A stretch of 64,000 bases of DNA from Bufo bufo. Taxonomy: Eukaryota > Chordata > Amphibia > Anura > Bufonidae. The notes beneath the pieces are model-generated. The model saw only the letters and a list, made by a program, of their open reading frames with translations. It did no database searches and had not been told where the DNA came from. Shown here piece after piece: positions 14,609 to 24,300 of this stretch. The stretch covers positions 48,576,323-48,640,322 of the forward strand of contig NC_053398.1 of assembly GCF_905171765.1 (NCBI RefSeq), written 5' to 3'. The position numbers and the translations under genes are program-made. How positions within the stretch are numbered: the first letter of the stretch is position 1; every line of letters begins with the position of its first letter.

Positions 14609-14930
14609 AGGCTCAACTTGCCCCTGATGTAGTATATGGCCAAAAAATAACCACACTATTGATGGTTAAATGCACTTGGGTGACACAGGCTCAGCCTGCA
14701 CCTGATGTAGTATATGGCCAAAAAATAACCACACTGTTGATGGTTAAATGCACTTGGGTGACACAGGCTCAGCCTGCACCTGATGTAGTATATGGCCAAA
14801 AAATATCCACACTGTTGATGGTTAAATGCACTTGGGTGACACAGGCTCAGCCTGCAGCTGATGTAGGATATAGCAAAAAATAACAACACTATTGATGGTT
14901 AAATGCACTTGGTGGTAGCTTGTGCTGGCG
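14609..14930. repeat. 78-bp tandem repeat, about four units (copy 1)
   Basis: GATGGTTAAATGCACTTGGG recurs at 14661, 14739, 14817 and 14894, a 78-bp period. The unit includes GGCTCAGCCTGC and TATGGCCAAAAAATA. It joins directly to the last satellite unit at the shared string GGGTGACAGG and is matched by the array at 43641-43945. The open frames through it are by-products of the period. Confidence 0.93.
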
Positions 14931-15408
14931 CACCACAAGCCACAAAATGGCCGCCGATCAACCCAGAAAAAAGTTATATAAAAACGCTCTGGGCAGCCTA
15001 AAAAAAGTGAGCAATTTAATATCAGCACTTCAATGATCCACAGCTGGAGATCGATCAGATCACTGAATTAAGTCTTTTGGAGGAGTTAATCTGCCTAATC
15101 TCGCCCTAATGTCGCAGCTGAAACCTCTCCCTATGCTTGAATCAGCAGAGTGACGTGCAGCGCTACATGACCCAAGCTTATATAGAGGCTGGGTCACATG
15201 CTGCACTGGCCAATCACAGCCATGCCAATAGTAGGCAAGGCTGTGATGGCCTCTTGGGGCAAGTAGTATGACGCTTGTTGATTGGCTGCTTTGCAGCCTT
15301 TCAAAAAGCGCCAAGAAAGCGCCGAACACCGAACCCGAACCCAGACTTTTACGAAAATGTTCGGGTTCGGGTCCGTGTCACGGACACCCCAAAATTCGCT
15401 CATCCCTA
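14931..15408. other. Right subterminal region and terminus of giant hAT copy 1
   Basis: Single-copy end sequence shared with 43946-44472. It contains AAATGGCCGCCGATCA, a CCAATCA-rich stretch around an inverted repeat (CACAGCCATGCC / GGCTGTGATGGC), and TTCGGGTTCGGG motifs near the tip. Such subterminal motifs are the usual transposase-binding sites of hAT elements; that role is inference here. No gene is seen. Confidence 0.85.
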
Positions 15409-15640
15409 GTGGCACAGTGTAGGCTATATGTGTATAACATAAACATGTTTCACATGAAAACTTACAATTACTTGGCTTGGCCCTTTGGGATCTCGGACAC
15501 CACTTCATCACTTTGGCAGGGGGCTCGGCGGAGCTGATGTTGTGCTTTATCCTAATGAGAAAGATTTCATAATAAGGATTTGGAGAAGGGGCAGAGGGGT
15601 CACAGAGCAGGGAGATTCTGGTGCTGCTACTAGGGGGTCA
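15409..15640. other. Unassigned spacer
   Basis: The flank immediately right of giant hAT copy 1. I recognise no coding sequence or repeat family. The first eight bases should be this copy's target-site duplication. Confidence 0.5.
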
Positions 15641-16560
15641 TACCATGGGGGAGTAATAAAGCCCACCATAATGCCCCCCCAGTAAAAAATAACAGTTTTT
15701 ACTGGGGGGGTGACAATGCAAAAAATGCCCCCTTGTAATGCCCCAGTTGAGCTAATGTCCCCATAGTGCCCCCATAATGTGCCAGTAAAAAATACCCCTA
15801 TATAGTGCCCCCAGTAAATGACCCCATAGTGCTCCTCTCCCCCCTTCCTCCTAGTGCCCCCCATAATGTACCAGTATAAAATGCCCCATATATCGTGCCC
15901 CAGTAGATGCCCTCAGTGTCCCCCATAATTTGCAAGTATAAAATACCCCTTCTTAGTGCCCCCCGTAGATGACTCCATAGTACTCCTCTCCCCCTTCCCC
16001 ATAGTACCCACCATGTGTCCCAGTATAAAATGCTACTGTACAGAGCCCCCCATATAAAATACCCCTTCTTTGTGACCTCAGTAGATGCCCCTATAGTGCC
16101 CTCAATAACGTGCCAGTAATAAGTGCCCCCAATAACGTGCCAGTAATAAGAGCCCCCCCAATGTTCCAGTGACAAGAGCCCCACATCATGTGCCAGTATT
16201 GTAATAAGCCCCCCATCATGTGCCAGTAATAAGCCCCCCAATGTGCCAGTAATAAGCCCCCCAATGTGCCAGTAATAAGCCCCCCCCAATGTGCCAGTAA
16301 TAAGCCCCCCAATATGCCAGTAATAAGCCCCCCAATGTGCCAGTAATAAGCCCCCCAATGTGCCAGTAATAAGCCCCCCAATGTACCAGTAATAAGCCCC
16401 CAATGTGCCAGTAATAAGCCCCCCAATGTGCCAGTAGTAAGCCCCCCAATGTGCTAGTAATAAGCCCCCCCCAATGTGCCAGTAATAAGCCCTCCAATGT
16501 GGCAGTATTAAGCCCCCCAATGTGCCAGTAATAAGCCCCCCAATGTGCCAGTAACAAGAG
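15641..16560. repeat. C-rich minisatellite, ending in ~20 units of 23 bp
   Basis: From 15641 to about 16100 the DNA is a loose repeat of phrases such as AGTGCCCCC and AATGTGCCAGTA. From about 16110 to 16560 it becomes a regular 23-bp tandem repeat (AATAAGCCCCCCAATGTGCC plus AGT), for example at 16221 and 16244, about twenty units. Long minus-strand open frames across it only reflect the repeat and are not genes. Confidence 0.9.
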
Positions 16561-16961
16561 CCCCCCTTATTGTGCCTGTAAAAATATTGTAAAAAAAAAA
16601 TTGTACTTACCTCCATGTCAGCGATGCGATGCAGGCCTCTTCCGGCCTGTGTCCCGCGCTGTATGGCTCAGGCGGCGCGATGAAGTCATCGCGCCGCCTG
16701 CGCCGGCCTCTGATAGGCTGCCGGCCTAGTGCCTGCAGCCTATCAGAGGAAGGGGAAGGGACACGCCTCTCCCTCCCCTGCACCGCCACAGCACAGGCAG
16801 ATTACTATGGAGATGAGCGCAATGGAAGCGCTCATCTCCCTGCACCCGACTGCGGCAGTGCGGCGGCTCACTTGGGGGGGGGGGGCCTTTTAGTTGGGGG
16901 GCACAGTGTGATGTAGGGGGGGCCGTGGCCCCCTCTGGCCCCCCCTGGCGACGCCACTGCA
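16561..16961. repeat. GC-rich tail of an unclassified interspersed repeat
   Basis: Follows the minisatellite and contains nested GC-rich inverted repeats: GGCGGCGCGATGAAGTCATC / CGCGCCGCC, and CTCTGATAGGCTGC / GCAGCCTATCAGAG. It ends in a G tract and GGCGACGCCACTGCA at about 16961, a clear junction with hAT-end sequence. It is probably the same interspersed element as the minisatellite before it, inserted into the hAT fragment that follows. The family is not recognised. Confidence 0.55.
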
Positions 16962-17540
16962 CAGATGTAGGGTCTTGGCAAAAATGAATATAATTGCTGT
17001 AGTTCAAACTTCTATTTGACTGTCACACAGAACTTGCATAAAATGGCCGCCGCCGCCACCCACCTAACTAATAGATGGATAAAAGTTATTTTTCTGTGTC
17101 ACTGGGCTCAGGGCAGGGTAAAAAAATTGTGCACTGCACCATCAAAACTAAATCTATGTAGATCGCTGAGTTAACTAGCACGTCTGATTAAAGATTCTTT
17201 CCTATTCTCTCCCTCACAGCAGCAGCATCCTCTCCCTACACTAGTAACAGCAGAGTGACGTGCAGCGATATGTGACTCAAGCTTATATAGAGGCTGGGTC
17301 ACATGCTGCACTGGCCAATCACAGCCATGCCATTAGTAGGCATGGCTGTGATGGCTTCTTTTAAGGCACAGAGTTAAACGCTTGTTTATTGGCTGCTCTG
17401 CAGCCTTTCAAAAAGCGCCATTAACTCGCCGAACACCGAACCCAAACTTTTACTGAAATGTTCGGGTTCGGGTCCAGGGTCCAAAAATCCTAAAGTTCGG
17501 TACGAACCCGAACTTTACAGTTCGGACTCGCTCAACCCTA
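16962..17540. mobile_element. Solo right end of a related hAT element
   Basis: Resembles the right subterminal region of the giant hAT copies: AAATGGCCGCC, CAGCAGAGTGACGTGCAGCG, GGCTGGGTCACATGCTGCAC, TTCGGGTTCGGGTCC, and a terminus CGCTCAACCCTA at 17540. No transposase or satellite accompanies it. It abuts the interior of a pogo transposase in the middle of a codon run, as a transposon inserted there would. The expected duplication CCGTTGAT (17541-17548) has no visible partner, so the left half and the 5' half of the pogo gene have been lost or lie elsewhere. Confidence 0.8.
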
Positions 17541-18092
17541 CCGTTGATGTGAGAGGCGCAAAAACCATAATAGTGAAAACCCCAGGACACAAGAAAGCCC
17601 ATTACACAGTTTTTTTTGTCCTGCGGCGCAGATGGCATAAAGCTGCCACCATGCTGATCTTCATAAGGAAGAACATGCCAAAAGAGGTGATCCCAGGAAA
17701 AGTGATTGTCCATGTTCACGACAAAGGGTGGATGGACGAAAATGGCATGAAAATATGGATCGAAAAGGTGTCATCCAAACACCCTGGAAGACTTTTGAAG
17801 AAACCGGCCCTACTAGTGCTTGAACAGTTTAGGGCACATATCAGTGAAACCCCAAAAACGAGATTTAAAGAAGTGAACACTCATCTACCCTTAATTCCTG
17901 GGGGGCTTACCAGCCAGTTACAACCTCTGGATGTTTCCATTAATAAGCCATTTAAAGTGTTCATAACGGAGGATTGGAACAAGAGGATGGCAGCTGGAAA
18001 CCATGACCTGACTCCCACTGGATGGATGAAGAGGCCCACTATCATTCTTATGTGAGTGGGTGAAAACATCATGGCAGGCAGTCAACGATTAA

Positions 18093-18556
18093 AGGGGTTG
18101 TCCGGGTTCAGAGCTTAACCCGGACATACCCTTATTTTCACCCACGCAGCCCCCTGAGGCTATCATCGGAGCATCTCATGCTCCGATGCGCTCCCTTGCC
18201 CTGTGCTAAATCGTGCATGGCAAGGGCTCTTTTGTTTATCATAACCGCCCGGCAGTGTGTTCAGTAACGTCACCAGCTCTGATGGGTGGGCTTTAGCACT
18301 GCCCTAGCCGTTTTTCTAACTAGGGCAGTGCTAAATCCCGCCCATCAGTGCCGGTGACGTCACTCGGCTTCCTGGCAGCCCCATGGAGAGCCCCGATACT
18401 TCATCAGATCTCCAAAAAATGCCTTTGCCCTGCGCGATTTAGTGCAGGGCAAAGGAGAGCATCAGAGCATGAACTGCTCCGATGCTCAAGTCAGGGGGGC
18501 TGCTGGGGTGAAAATGGAGGTATGTCCAGGTTCAGCTCTGAACCTGGACAACCCCT
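18093..18556. mobile_element. TTAA-target MITE (Kolobok or piggyBac type), 464 bp
   Basis: Inverted termini AGGGGTTGTCCGGGTTCAGA and its near-complement at 18537-18556, flanked by TTAA on both sides (18089-18092 and 18557-18560). A second inverted pair lies inside (GCCCTGTGCTAAATC / GATTTAGTGCAGGGC). It has no coding capacity. It sits inside the pogo transposase frame, so it is younger than that gene. A TTAA target with AGGG termini suits Kolobok slightly better than piggyBac; I cannot decide from one copy. Confidence 0.88.
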
Positions 18557-19053
18557 TTAAATCGTTGTCAGATCCTTCAAAAAGTGTGGCATCAGTAATG
18601 CCTTGGGCGGCACTGAAGACAATATGCTGTACGACAAATCTGAAGACAGTGATACCAGTTATACTGTGACACAGAGCGTGATTAACTTGGACAGTAGTGA
18701 TGAGTAGTGTTGGGTGCGAATATTCAAATAGCGAATATTAATCATGAATATCGGCACTTCAAGAATTCGTGAATATTTAGAATATAGTGATATATATTCG
18801 TAATTTTGAATATTATTTTTTTTTTATTACAGTACACATGATCCCTCCCTGCCTCTAGCTTGAGGGCCAATGAGAAAGCTGCAATATCTCTGTCATATCT
18901 TAGCAACATACCTAGCATCCAATAGGAAAGTTGCCTACCCCTTACTATATAAGAACCTCCCCAGCAGCTATTTTCTAAAGTCTATTGCAGTTATGAAAGA
19001 GAAAGAAGTGTCATTGCTGTGCTCTGTGCTTTGTTGTATTACATTACAGTTAA

Positions 19054-21177
19054 GGCTTCATGCACACGACAGTATTTTTTCACGGTCTGCAAAACGGGGT
19101 TCCATTGGTCCGTGATCCGTGACCGTTTTTTCGTCCGTGGGTCTTCCTTGATTTTTGGAGGATCCACGGACATGAAAAAAAAGTCGTTTTGGTGTCCGCC
19201 TGGCCGTGCGGAGCCAAACGGATCCGTCCTGACTTACAATGAAAGTCAATGGGGAGGGATCCGTTTGACGTTGACACAATATGGTGCAATTGCAAATGGA
19301 TCCGTCCCCCATTGACTTTCAATGTAAAGTCAGGAGTTAATATACCATAGGATCTGAGTTTTCTCCAATCCGATGGTATATTTTAACTTGAAGCGTCCCC
19401 ATCACCATGGGAACGCCTCTATGTTACAATATACCATCGGATTTGAGTTAGATCATGAAACTCATATCCGACAGTATATTCTAACACAGAGGCGTTCCCA
19501 TAGTGATGGGGATGCTACAAGTTAGAATATACTACGAACTGTGTACAACACCCGATCTCTTACAGGGGGCTGTGATCAGCACAATTAACCCCTCATTTGC
19601 CGCACCTGAAGGGGTTAATTGTGCGTATCATAGCCCCCTGTAAGAGATCAGGGGCTGCCAGGCAGCAGGGGGCAGACTCCCCTCCCTCCCCAGTTTGAAT
19701 ATCATTGGTGGCCAGTGTGCAGCCCCCCGACCCCCCTCCCTCCCTCTATTGTATTATCATTGGTAGCCAGTGTGCGCCCCCCCCCCGGCCCCCCCTCCCT
19801 CTATTGTATTAATATCATTGGTGGCCAGTGCGGCCCCCCCCGGCCCCCCCTCCCTCCCTCTATTGTATTATCATTGGTGGCCAGTTGCGCCCCCCCCCCC
19901 CCCCGCCCCCCCTCTATTGTTTTAATATCATTGGTGGCCAGTGTGCGGCCTCCCCTCTCCCCCCCCGATCATTAATACAATAGAGGGAGTGACAGGTCTG
20001 TGCGGCGCATTGCTTAATGATCTATCACTTACCAGTAGGAGGAGCTCCCGACTGGTCACAGACAGCGCAGCAGGTAAGTATGATGCTTCTAATATTGCTA
20101 AGTAACCATGGCAACCGGGACTGCAGTAGCGTCCTGGTTGCCATGGTTACCGATCGGAGCCCCAGCGATTAAACTGGGACTCCGATCGGAACTCTCCGCT
20201 GCAACCAATGATCGGGGGGGGGAGAGGGGAGGCCGCACACTGGCCACCAATGATATTAAAACAATAGAGGGGGGCGCACACTGGCCACCAATGATAATAC
20301 AATAGAGGGAGGGAGGGCCGCACACTGGCTACCAATGATAATACAATAAAGGGAGGGAGGGGGGCCGGGGGGGCCACACTGGCCACCAATGATATTAATA
20401 CAATAGAGGGAGGGGGGACGGGGGGGGGCACACACTGGCTACCAATGTTAATACAATAAAGGGAGGGAGGGGGGCCGGGGGGGCCACACTGGCCACCAAT
20501 GATATTAATACAATAGAGGGAGGGGGGGCCGGGGGGGGCCGCACTGGCCACCAATGAAATTAAAACTGGGGAGGGAGGGGGGTCTGCCCCCTGCTGCCTG
20601 GCAGCCCCTGATCTCTTACAGGGGGCTATGATACGCACAATTAACCCCTTCAGGTGCAGCACCTGAGGGGTTAATTGTGCGGATCACAGCCCCCAGTAAG
20701 AGATCGGGTGCTGCCAGGCAGCAGGGGGCAGTCATGTACACAGTTTGTAGTATATTCTAACTAGAAGCGTCCCCATCACTATGGGAACGCCTCTGTGTTA
20801 GAATATACTGTCGGATTTGAGTTTTCACGAAGTGAAAACTCAGCTCTGAAAAAGCTTTTATGCAGACGGATCTTCGGATCCGTCTGTATGAAAGTAGCCT
20901 ACGGACACGGATCACGGACATAGATGCCAATCTTGTGTGCATCCGTGTTTTTTCACGGACCCATTGACTTGAATGGGTTCGTGAACCGTTGTCCGTCAAG
21001 AAAATAGGACAGGTCATATTTTTTTGACGGACAGGATACACGGATCACGGCCGCGGATGACAAACGGTGCATTTTCCGAGTTTTCAACGGACCGATTGAA
21101 AGTCAATGGGTCCGCAGAAAATCACGGAAAACGGAACAACGGCCACGGGTGCACACAACGGTCGTGTGCATGAGGCC
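19054..21177. mobile_element. Large Harbinger-type fold-back element, 2,124 bp
   Basis: Termini GGCTTCATGCACACGAC and its complement GTCGTGTGCATGAGGCC are flanked by the 3-bp duplication TAA (19051-19053 and 21178-21180), as expected for PIF/Harbinger (TWA targets). Most of the element is a long imperfect palindrome: GAAGCGTCCCCATCACCATG near 19390 pairs with 20760-20780, and the CTCTTACAGGGGGCTGTGAT and GGGGTTAATTGTGCG blocks at 19557-19650 recur inverted at 20610-20705. CACGGATC-type phrases are repeated along both outer arms. There is no transposase, so it would have to be mobilised in trans. Confidence 0.85.
19690..20575. repeat. Inverted pair of C-rich / G-rich minisatellites
   Basis: At 19690-19965 a unit of about 55-60 bp (ATCATTGGTGGCCAGTG plus a C-rich run and CTATTGTATTA) repeats about five times. 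At 20205-20575 the same unit runs in the opposite orientation about six times with long G runs. The two form the centre of the fold-back element. The G-rich strand has several runs of five or more G close together, so G-quadruplex formation is possible. Proline-rich open frames here are by-products. Confidence 0.85.
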
Positions 21178-21771
21178 TAATTCAGATAGTTAGGGAGAGA
21201 TAGTCAGTGTAGGTTAGATTGATCTATAGTGTAAGTTCCAGTGCAGGGTGTTAGGTAGTGTGATAGGTTCCGCTGTCCATACATACATGCTACAGACATA
21301 GTACTGTGATGTCACAAGTTGCGAAAAAATATGCGCATCATTAATTGCCGAAAATTTGCAAGCGTGAATATATTTGAGCACTCTATCTGTATGTAAAGCT
21401 ATTCTAATGTTCTGCCGTACCAACCATTTTCTCCAGTGTCAGGAAACTTATACCATCTTGAAAAATGTAGCATAAGTGACCCACCCCTGTATTTCGAGCG
21501 CATTACGCAAATATTACATTGCCGATGTTTGCAATCAAGAATATAATCTCGAATTTGCGAATATATGACGAATATTCTAAAAAATATTCGCGAAATATCG
21601 CAAATTCGAATATTGCCCCTGCCGCTCATCACTAGTTATGAGGAGTTTTTTGGGTTCCCTGATGAATAGAGGACTACTGTACCTGGACATTTAAGTCAGT
21701 AATGATGGTTGTTAATGCTGCTGGTTACTACTGTTAATGTTTACAGTGTTAAAATATTGTTCTGTTATTTT

Positions 21772-21777
21772 AATAAA
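21772..21777 (+). promoter_or_regulatory. Polyadenylation signal of the pogo element
   Basis: AATAAA about 105 bp after the pogo stop codon and before the element's 3' end, where the poly(A) signal of such elements is usually found. Function is inferred. Confidence 0.5.
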
Positions 21778-21845
21778 AATTTGAACACACCTTTTGTTCA
21801 AAATATATTTTTTCCTATTTTCACTCTCTAAAACCTAGGTGCGTC

Positions 21846-22045
21846 ACTACCACAGCAGCCTACCTATGCATGTTTTTGCAATGCTCAGTGTTCTACACAA
21901 ATATACAGGCTCTCTGCAGCCAGCAAATAGCTGTTTTTTTTTTTTTACACGATTCGTCACAAATAAATACAGATTGAATCTAATCTTTTTGGAAAATTCG
22001 GAGAACCACCCAAATCGAATTTTATGAAAAGTTTTCTCATCTCTA
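21846..22045. mobile_element. hAT right-end fragment
   Basis: Ends in TTTTCTCATCTCTA; the reverse complement starts TAGAGATGAGAAAA, like the other hAT termini in the window. Preceding bases include AAATTCGGAGAACC and CACCCAAATCG. No left partner is seen and no matching 8-bp duplication of GCACATGA was found upstream. About 200 bp, non-coding. Confidence 0.6.
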
Positions 22046-22429
22046 GCACATGACTGACACCCCAGGGTGTACAGAGATAGGGCAAGTCAATACTTACATC
22101 CTACCTAGGATGAAGTTCCTGGTGGAATCCCTATTTAATTGTTAGTGCAGACCACAGTTATTCTCATGTGTGCAGCACGCATGTCCCTGAGATCACTCAT
22201 GTATTTTTATAAGTACAGTGGGGAAAATTTTTATTACACAGAGTATTATGCGTCATATATAAGAGGACAGAATTAAAGGAGACAGAACCAATCAGTACTT
22301 ACAAAAATACCCTTACAATATAGATATCATCCTCTGGTTATAGAAGAACATATACATAAAGCTATGAGGATTCCAAGGAGCAGCCTCTTGGAGTACAGAC
22401 AAAAGGAGGACACAAAAGGGTGCCTTTAT
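22046..22429. other. Unassigned DNA before the Penelope-like fragment
   Basis: AT-rich sequence without a supported gene. It may be further, more decayed Penelope-like sequence, since recognisable coding begins at its right edge. Confidence 0.4.
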
Positions 22430-22836
22430 TGGTCATGCAGCCAAATGAATATTCTAAAAACAATTGCAGCGGACCTCCAACTCATATTCAATAAAGACAA
22501 AAGACTAAAATAAATATTTACGGAGTTACCTCTTCTGGCATACAAGCAACCATCAAACTTGATGAATCTCCTTGTCAGGAGTGCCCTCTCATCACCTTCA
22601 CAGACGGGCACTTTTCCATGCAACCACAAAAAAATTCAAGACCTGCACACGTCTGCACAAATACAGTACATATACCCAACACCCAACAGACCTATAACAC
22701 GGACACCTTCTCATGTGAATCCTCCAATGTGGAGTACATAATACTCTGTACAAGGTGTCCTAATGGAGGAATTTATATCAGGGAGACTGCGATGCAGAAT
22801 GAACTTGCACCTATTCACGATAAACCATCCTGCTGA
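22430..22836 (+). pseudogene. Penelope-like element fragment, GIY-YIG endonuclease end
   Basis: Degenerate C-terminal part of a Penelope-like retroelement polyprotein. One frame (from about 22459) reads KTIAADLQLIF, a stop, then FTELPLLAYKQPSNL and NLLVRSALSS, the linker typical of these elements before the endonuclease. At the A run near 22628 the frame shifts, and the next frame gives HVCTNTVHIPNTQQTY, SNVEYIILCTRCPNGG and IYIRET. The pattern NVxYxIxCxxCxxGxYIGET belongs to the GIY-YIG endonuclease of Penelope elements; the usual Gly of YIGET is Arg here. No reverse transcriptase domain remains. Family-level identification is from memory of the motif. Confidence 0.78.
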
Positions 22837-22839
22837 TAC

Positions 22840-23845
22840 CCCCAATACTGTGCCCGTTGTGCTCCCCAATACTGTACTGCAGAAATAACAGTGCCACACA
22901 AATATTGTCCCATAATAATAGTGCTCCCAGACTGCCCTAAGTAATAAACTACTACAGTACCAACAATAGCAACCCCTTTTGTAGTTATGCCTCCATATTG
23001 CGCCCAATACTACTGCTTCCTCAGTATCCCCAGTATTAATAATGTCTCCATTGGTCCTCTAGAAGAAATAAGATACCGTATAGTGCCCCCAGCAGTAACA
23101 AGCCCTTCTAAAAGGCACCCCTGTAGAACCCCCAGTAGAAATAAGGCTGATTTATAAGGCACCACTATAGATCCCACAGAAGTAATAGATCACCCTATAG
23201 TGGCACAGTATTTATAATTACCCTTGTAGTAGCCTCAGTATTTATAAAGCCCCACTTATAATGCCCCTTGAAGTGCAACTACATATAATGAACCCCACTA
23301 TTGTATTATATATTACGTATTATAATGCCCCCATTGTGCCCCTTGTAGTAGCCCCTGTAAGATAATGCCTCTTGTAGTATATATATAATAGACCCCACTG
23401 TAGTATATATAATGGTCCCCTCTGTAACATATTTGATCATCCTCTGTGTATCATATATAATGGCCACTTCTTTAGCATATATTATGACCCCCTCTGTGGC
23501 ATAAATAATATCCCCCTCTGTGGCATATGTAATGGTCCTGCTCTGTGGCATATATAATGGCCTCCCCTCTGTGGTACATATAAGGCCCCCTCTCTGGCCT
23601 ATATAATGTCCCCCTCTGTGGCATACATAATGTCCCCCCTTTGTGACATATATAATCCCCCCTCGTGGCATATATAATGGTCCCCTCTGTGGCATAAATA
23701 ATGGCCCCTTTCTGTTGCATTTATAATCCCCCCTCTGTGGTATATATAATGGCCTCCCTCTGTGACATATATATTGACCCCCTCTGTAGTATATATAATG
23801 CCCCTCCTCTGTAGTATATATAATGGCCTTCCTCTGTGGTTTATA
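22840..23845. repeat. Degenerate minisatellite (CCCTCTGTGGCATATATAATGG type), left part
   Basis: Begins as loose phrases (AATACTGTGCC, GTAGCCCC) and becomes a regular repeat of 24-30 bp, CCCCTCTGTGGCATATATAA plus TGG, from about 23390 to 23840. The same repeat resumes at 45770 after a Tc1 element, so the two parts were once continuous. Open frames on the minus strand reflect the repeat only. Confidence 0.88.
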
Positions 23846-23993
23846 CACAGCGCTCCAAATTATTATGCAAATTGGTTTTACTGTAAGTGTCATATTTATG
23901 TCACTTTTTTCAATGAAACTCATGGATGGTATTGTGTCTCAGGGCTCTTTGGATCACTGAAATCAATCTCAAGTATCTGTGATAATTAGTTTA

Positions 23994-24001
23994 GTCAGAT
24001 G
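23994..24001. repeat. Target-site duplication, left (GTCAGATG)
   Basis: 8-bp direct duplication identical to 44473-44480, generated by insertion of the giant hAT element into the Tc1 element. Eight base pairs is the hAT hallmark. Confidence 0.95.
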
Positions 24002-24300
24002 TAGAGTTGAGCGAACACCTGGATGTTCGGGTTCGAGAAGTTCGGCCGAACTTCCCGGAAATGTTCGGGTTCGGGATCCGAACCCGATCCGAACTTCGTC
24101 CCGAACCCGAACCCCATTGAAGTCATTGGGGAACCCGAACTTTTGGGCACTAAAAAGGCTGTAAAACAGCCCAGGAAAGAGCTAGAGGGCTGCAAAAGGC
24201 AGCAACATGTAGGTAAATCCCCTGCAAACAAATGTGGATAGGAAAATGAATTAAAATATAAATTAAAAAAATAAAAATGAACCAATATCAATTGGACAGA
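24002..24300. other. Left terminus and subterminal region of giant hAT copy 2
   Basis: Terminal inverted repeat followed by a cluster of direct and inverted GTTCGGGTTCG / CGAACCCGAAC motifs (24027-24142), including the palindrome AAGTTCGGCCGAACTT. The right end carries the same motif, consistent with transposase-binding sites. No gene. Confidence 0.85.

Larger units (their letters stand above)
1..15408 (-). mobile_element. Giant hAT element, copy 1 (left end outside window)
   Basis: The layout matches the complete copy at 24002-44472 in the same order and orientation: 141-bp minisatellite, minus-strand BED/hAT transposase, satellite array, 78-bp repeats, and a right subterminal region ending CTCATCCCTA. 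The right boundary is set by that terminus, whose reverse complement starts TAGGGATGAGCGAA, a hAT-like end. The expected 8-bp target duplication on this side would be GTGGCACA (15409-15416), but the partner lies outside the window. Compared with copy 2, the right terminus lacks about 30 bp between two TTCG motifs, which removes two of the subterminal GTTCG-type motifs. Family assignment rests on the transposase motifs and on copy 2's target duplication. Confidence 0.9.
18705..21634. mobile_element. hAT MITE (about 0.8 kb) expanded by a nested Harbinger element
   Basis: The left end TAGTGTTGGGTGCGAATATT and the right end, whose reverse complement starts TAGTGATGAGCGGCAGGGG, are hAT-like. The 8-bp flanks are GTGATGAG (18697-18704) and GTTATGAG (21635-21642), seven of eight matching. 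The subterminal DNA is full of GAATATTCG motifs. Without the insert at 19054-21177 the element is about 0.8 kb and non-coding. It inserted near the C-terminus of the pogo transposase frame. Confidence 0.87.
17541..21669 (+). pseudogene. pogo-type DDE transposase, C-terminal half, disrupted
   Basis: Transposase of the pogo/Tigger (Tc1-mariner superfamily) type. In frame at the left edge it reads VDVRGAKTIIVKTPGHKK, then LLKKPALLVLEQFRAHISE and the family hallmark LIPGGLTSQLQPLDVSINK. In this family LVLDxFRxH normally carries the second catalytic aspartate; here the codon at 17822 is GAA (Glu), suggesting decay. The frame continues to 18088, where a TTAA MITE interrupts it. Beyond the MITE it resumes at about 18561 (VVRSFKKCGISNALGG) to 18704, where a hAT MITE interrupts it again. 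It ends after 21642 with a short tail and TAG at 21667. A TAA also lies at the first insertion junction. The N-terminal DNA-binding half is absent. Confidence 0.9.
17541..21845 (+). mobile_element. pogo/Tigger-like transposon, 5'-truncated and multiply interrupted
   Basis: The 3' half of a pogo-type element: catalytic domain, C-terminal tail, a 3' untranslated region with AATAAA at 21772, and sequence up to about 21845 (CCTAGGTGCGTC), where hAT-end DNA begins. Two insertions split it, at 18089-18560 and 18697-21642. With these set aside the reading frame runs through to a stop at 21667-21669. The exact 3' terminus is uncertain. Confidence 0.85.

Noticed and set aside
15798..16616. 272-codon minus-strand frame rich in Trp/His/Gly
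   Set aside because: It is the translation of a 23-bp minisatellite; overlapping frames give the same peptide shifted.
19715..20662. Pro-rich frames
   Set aside because: They lie in the C-rich and G-rich minisatellite arms of a fold-back element and lack any start or domain evidence.
23306..23923. 205-codon minus frame of ATEG/YICHRGG-type repeats
   Set aside because: It is the translation of the CCCTCTGTGGCATATATAATGG minisatellite and crosses the Tc1 boundary.
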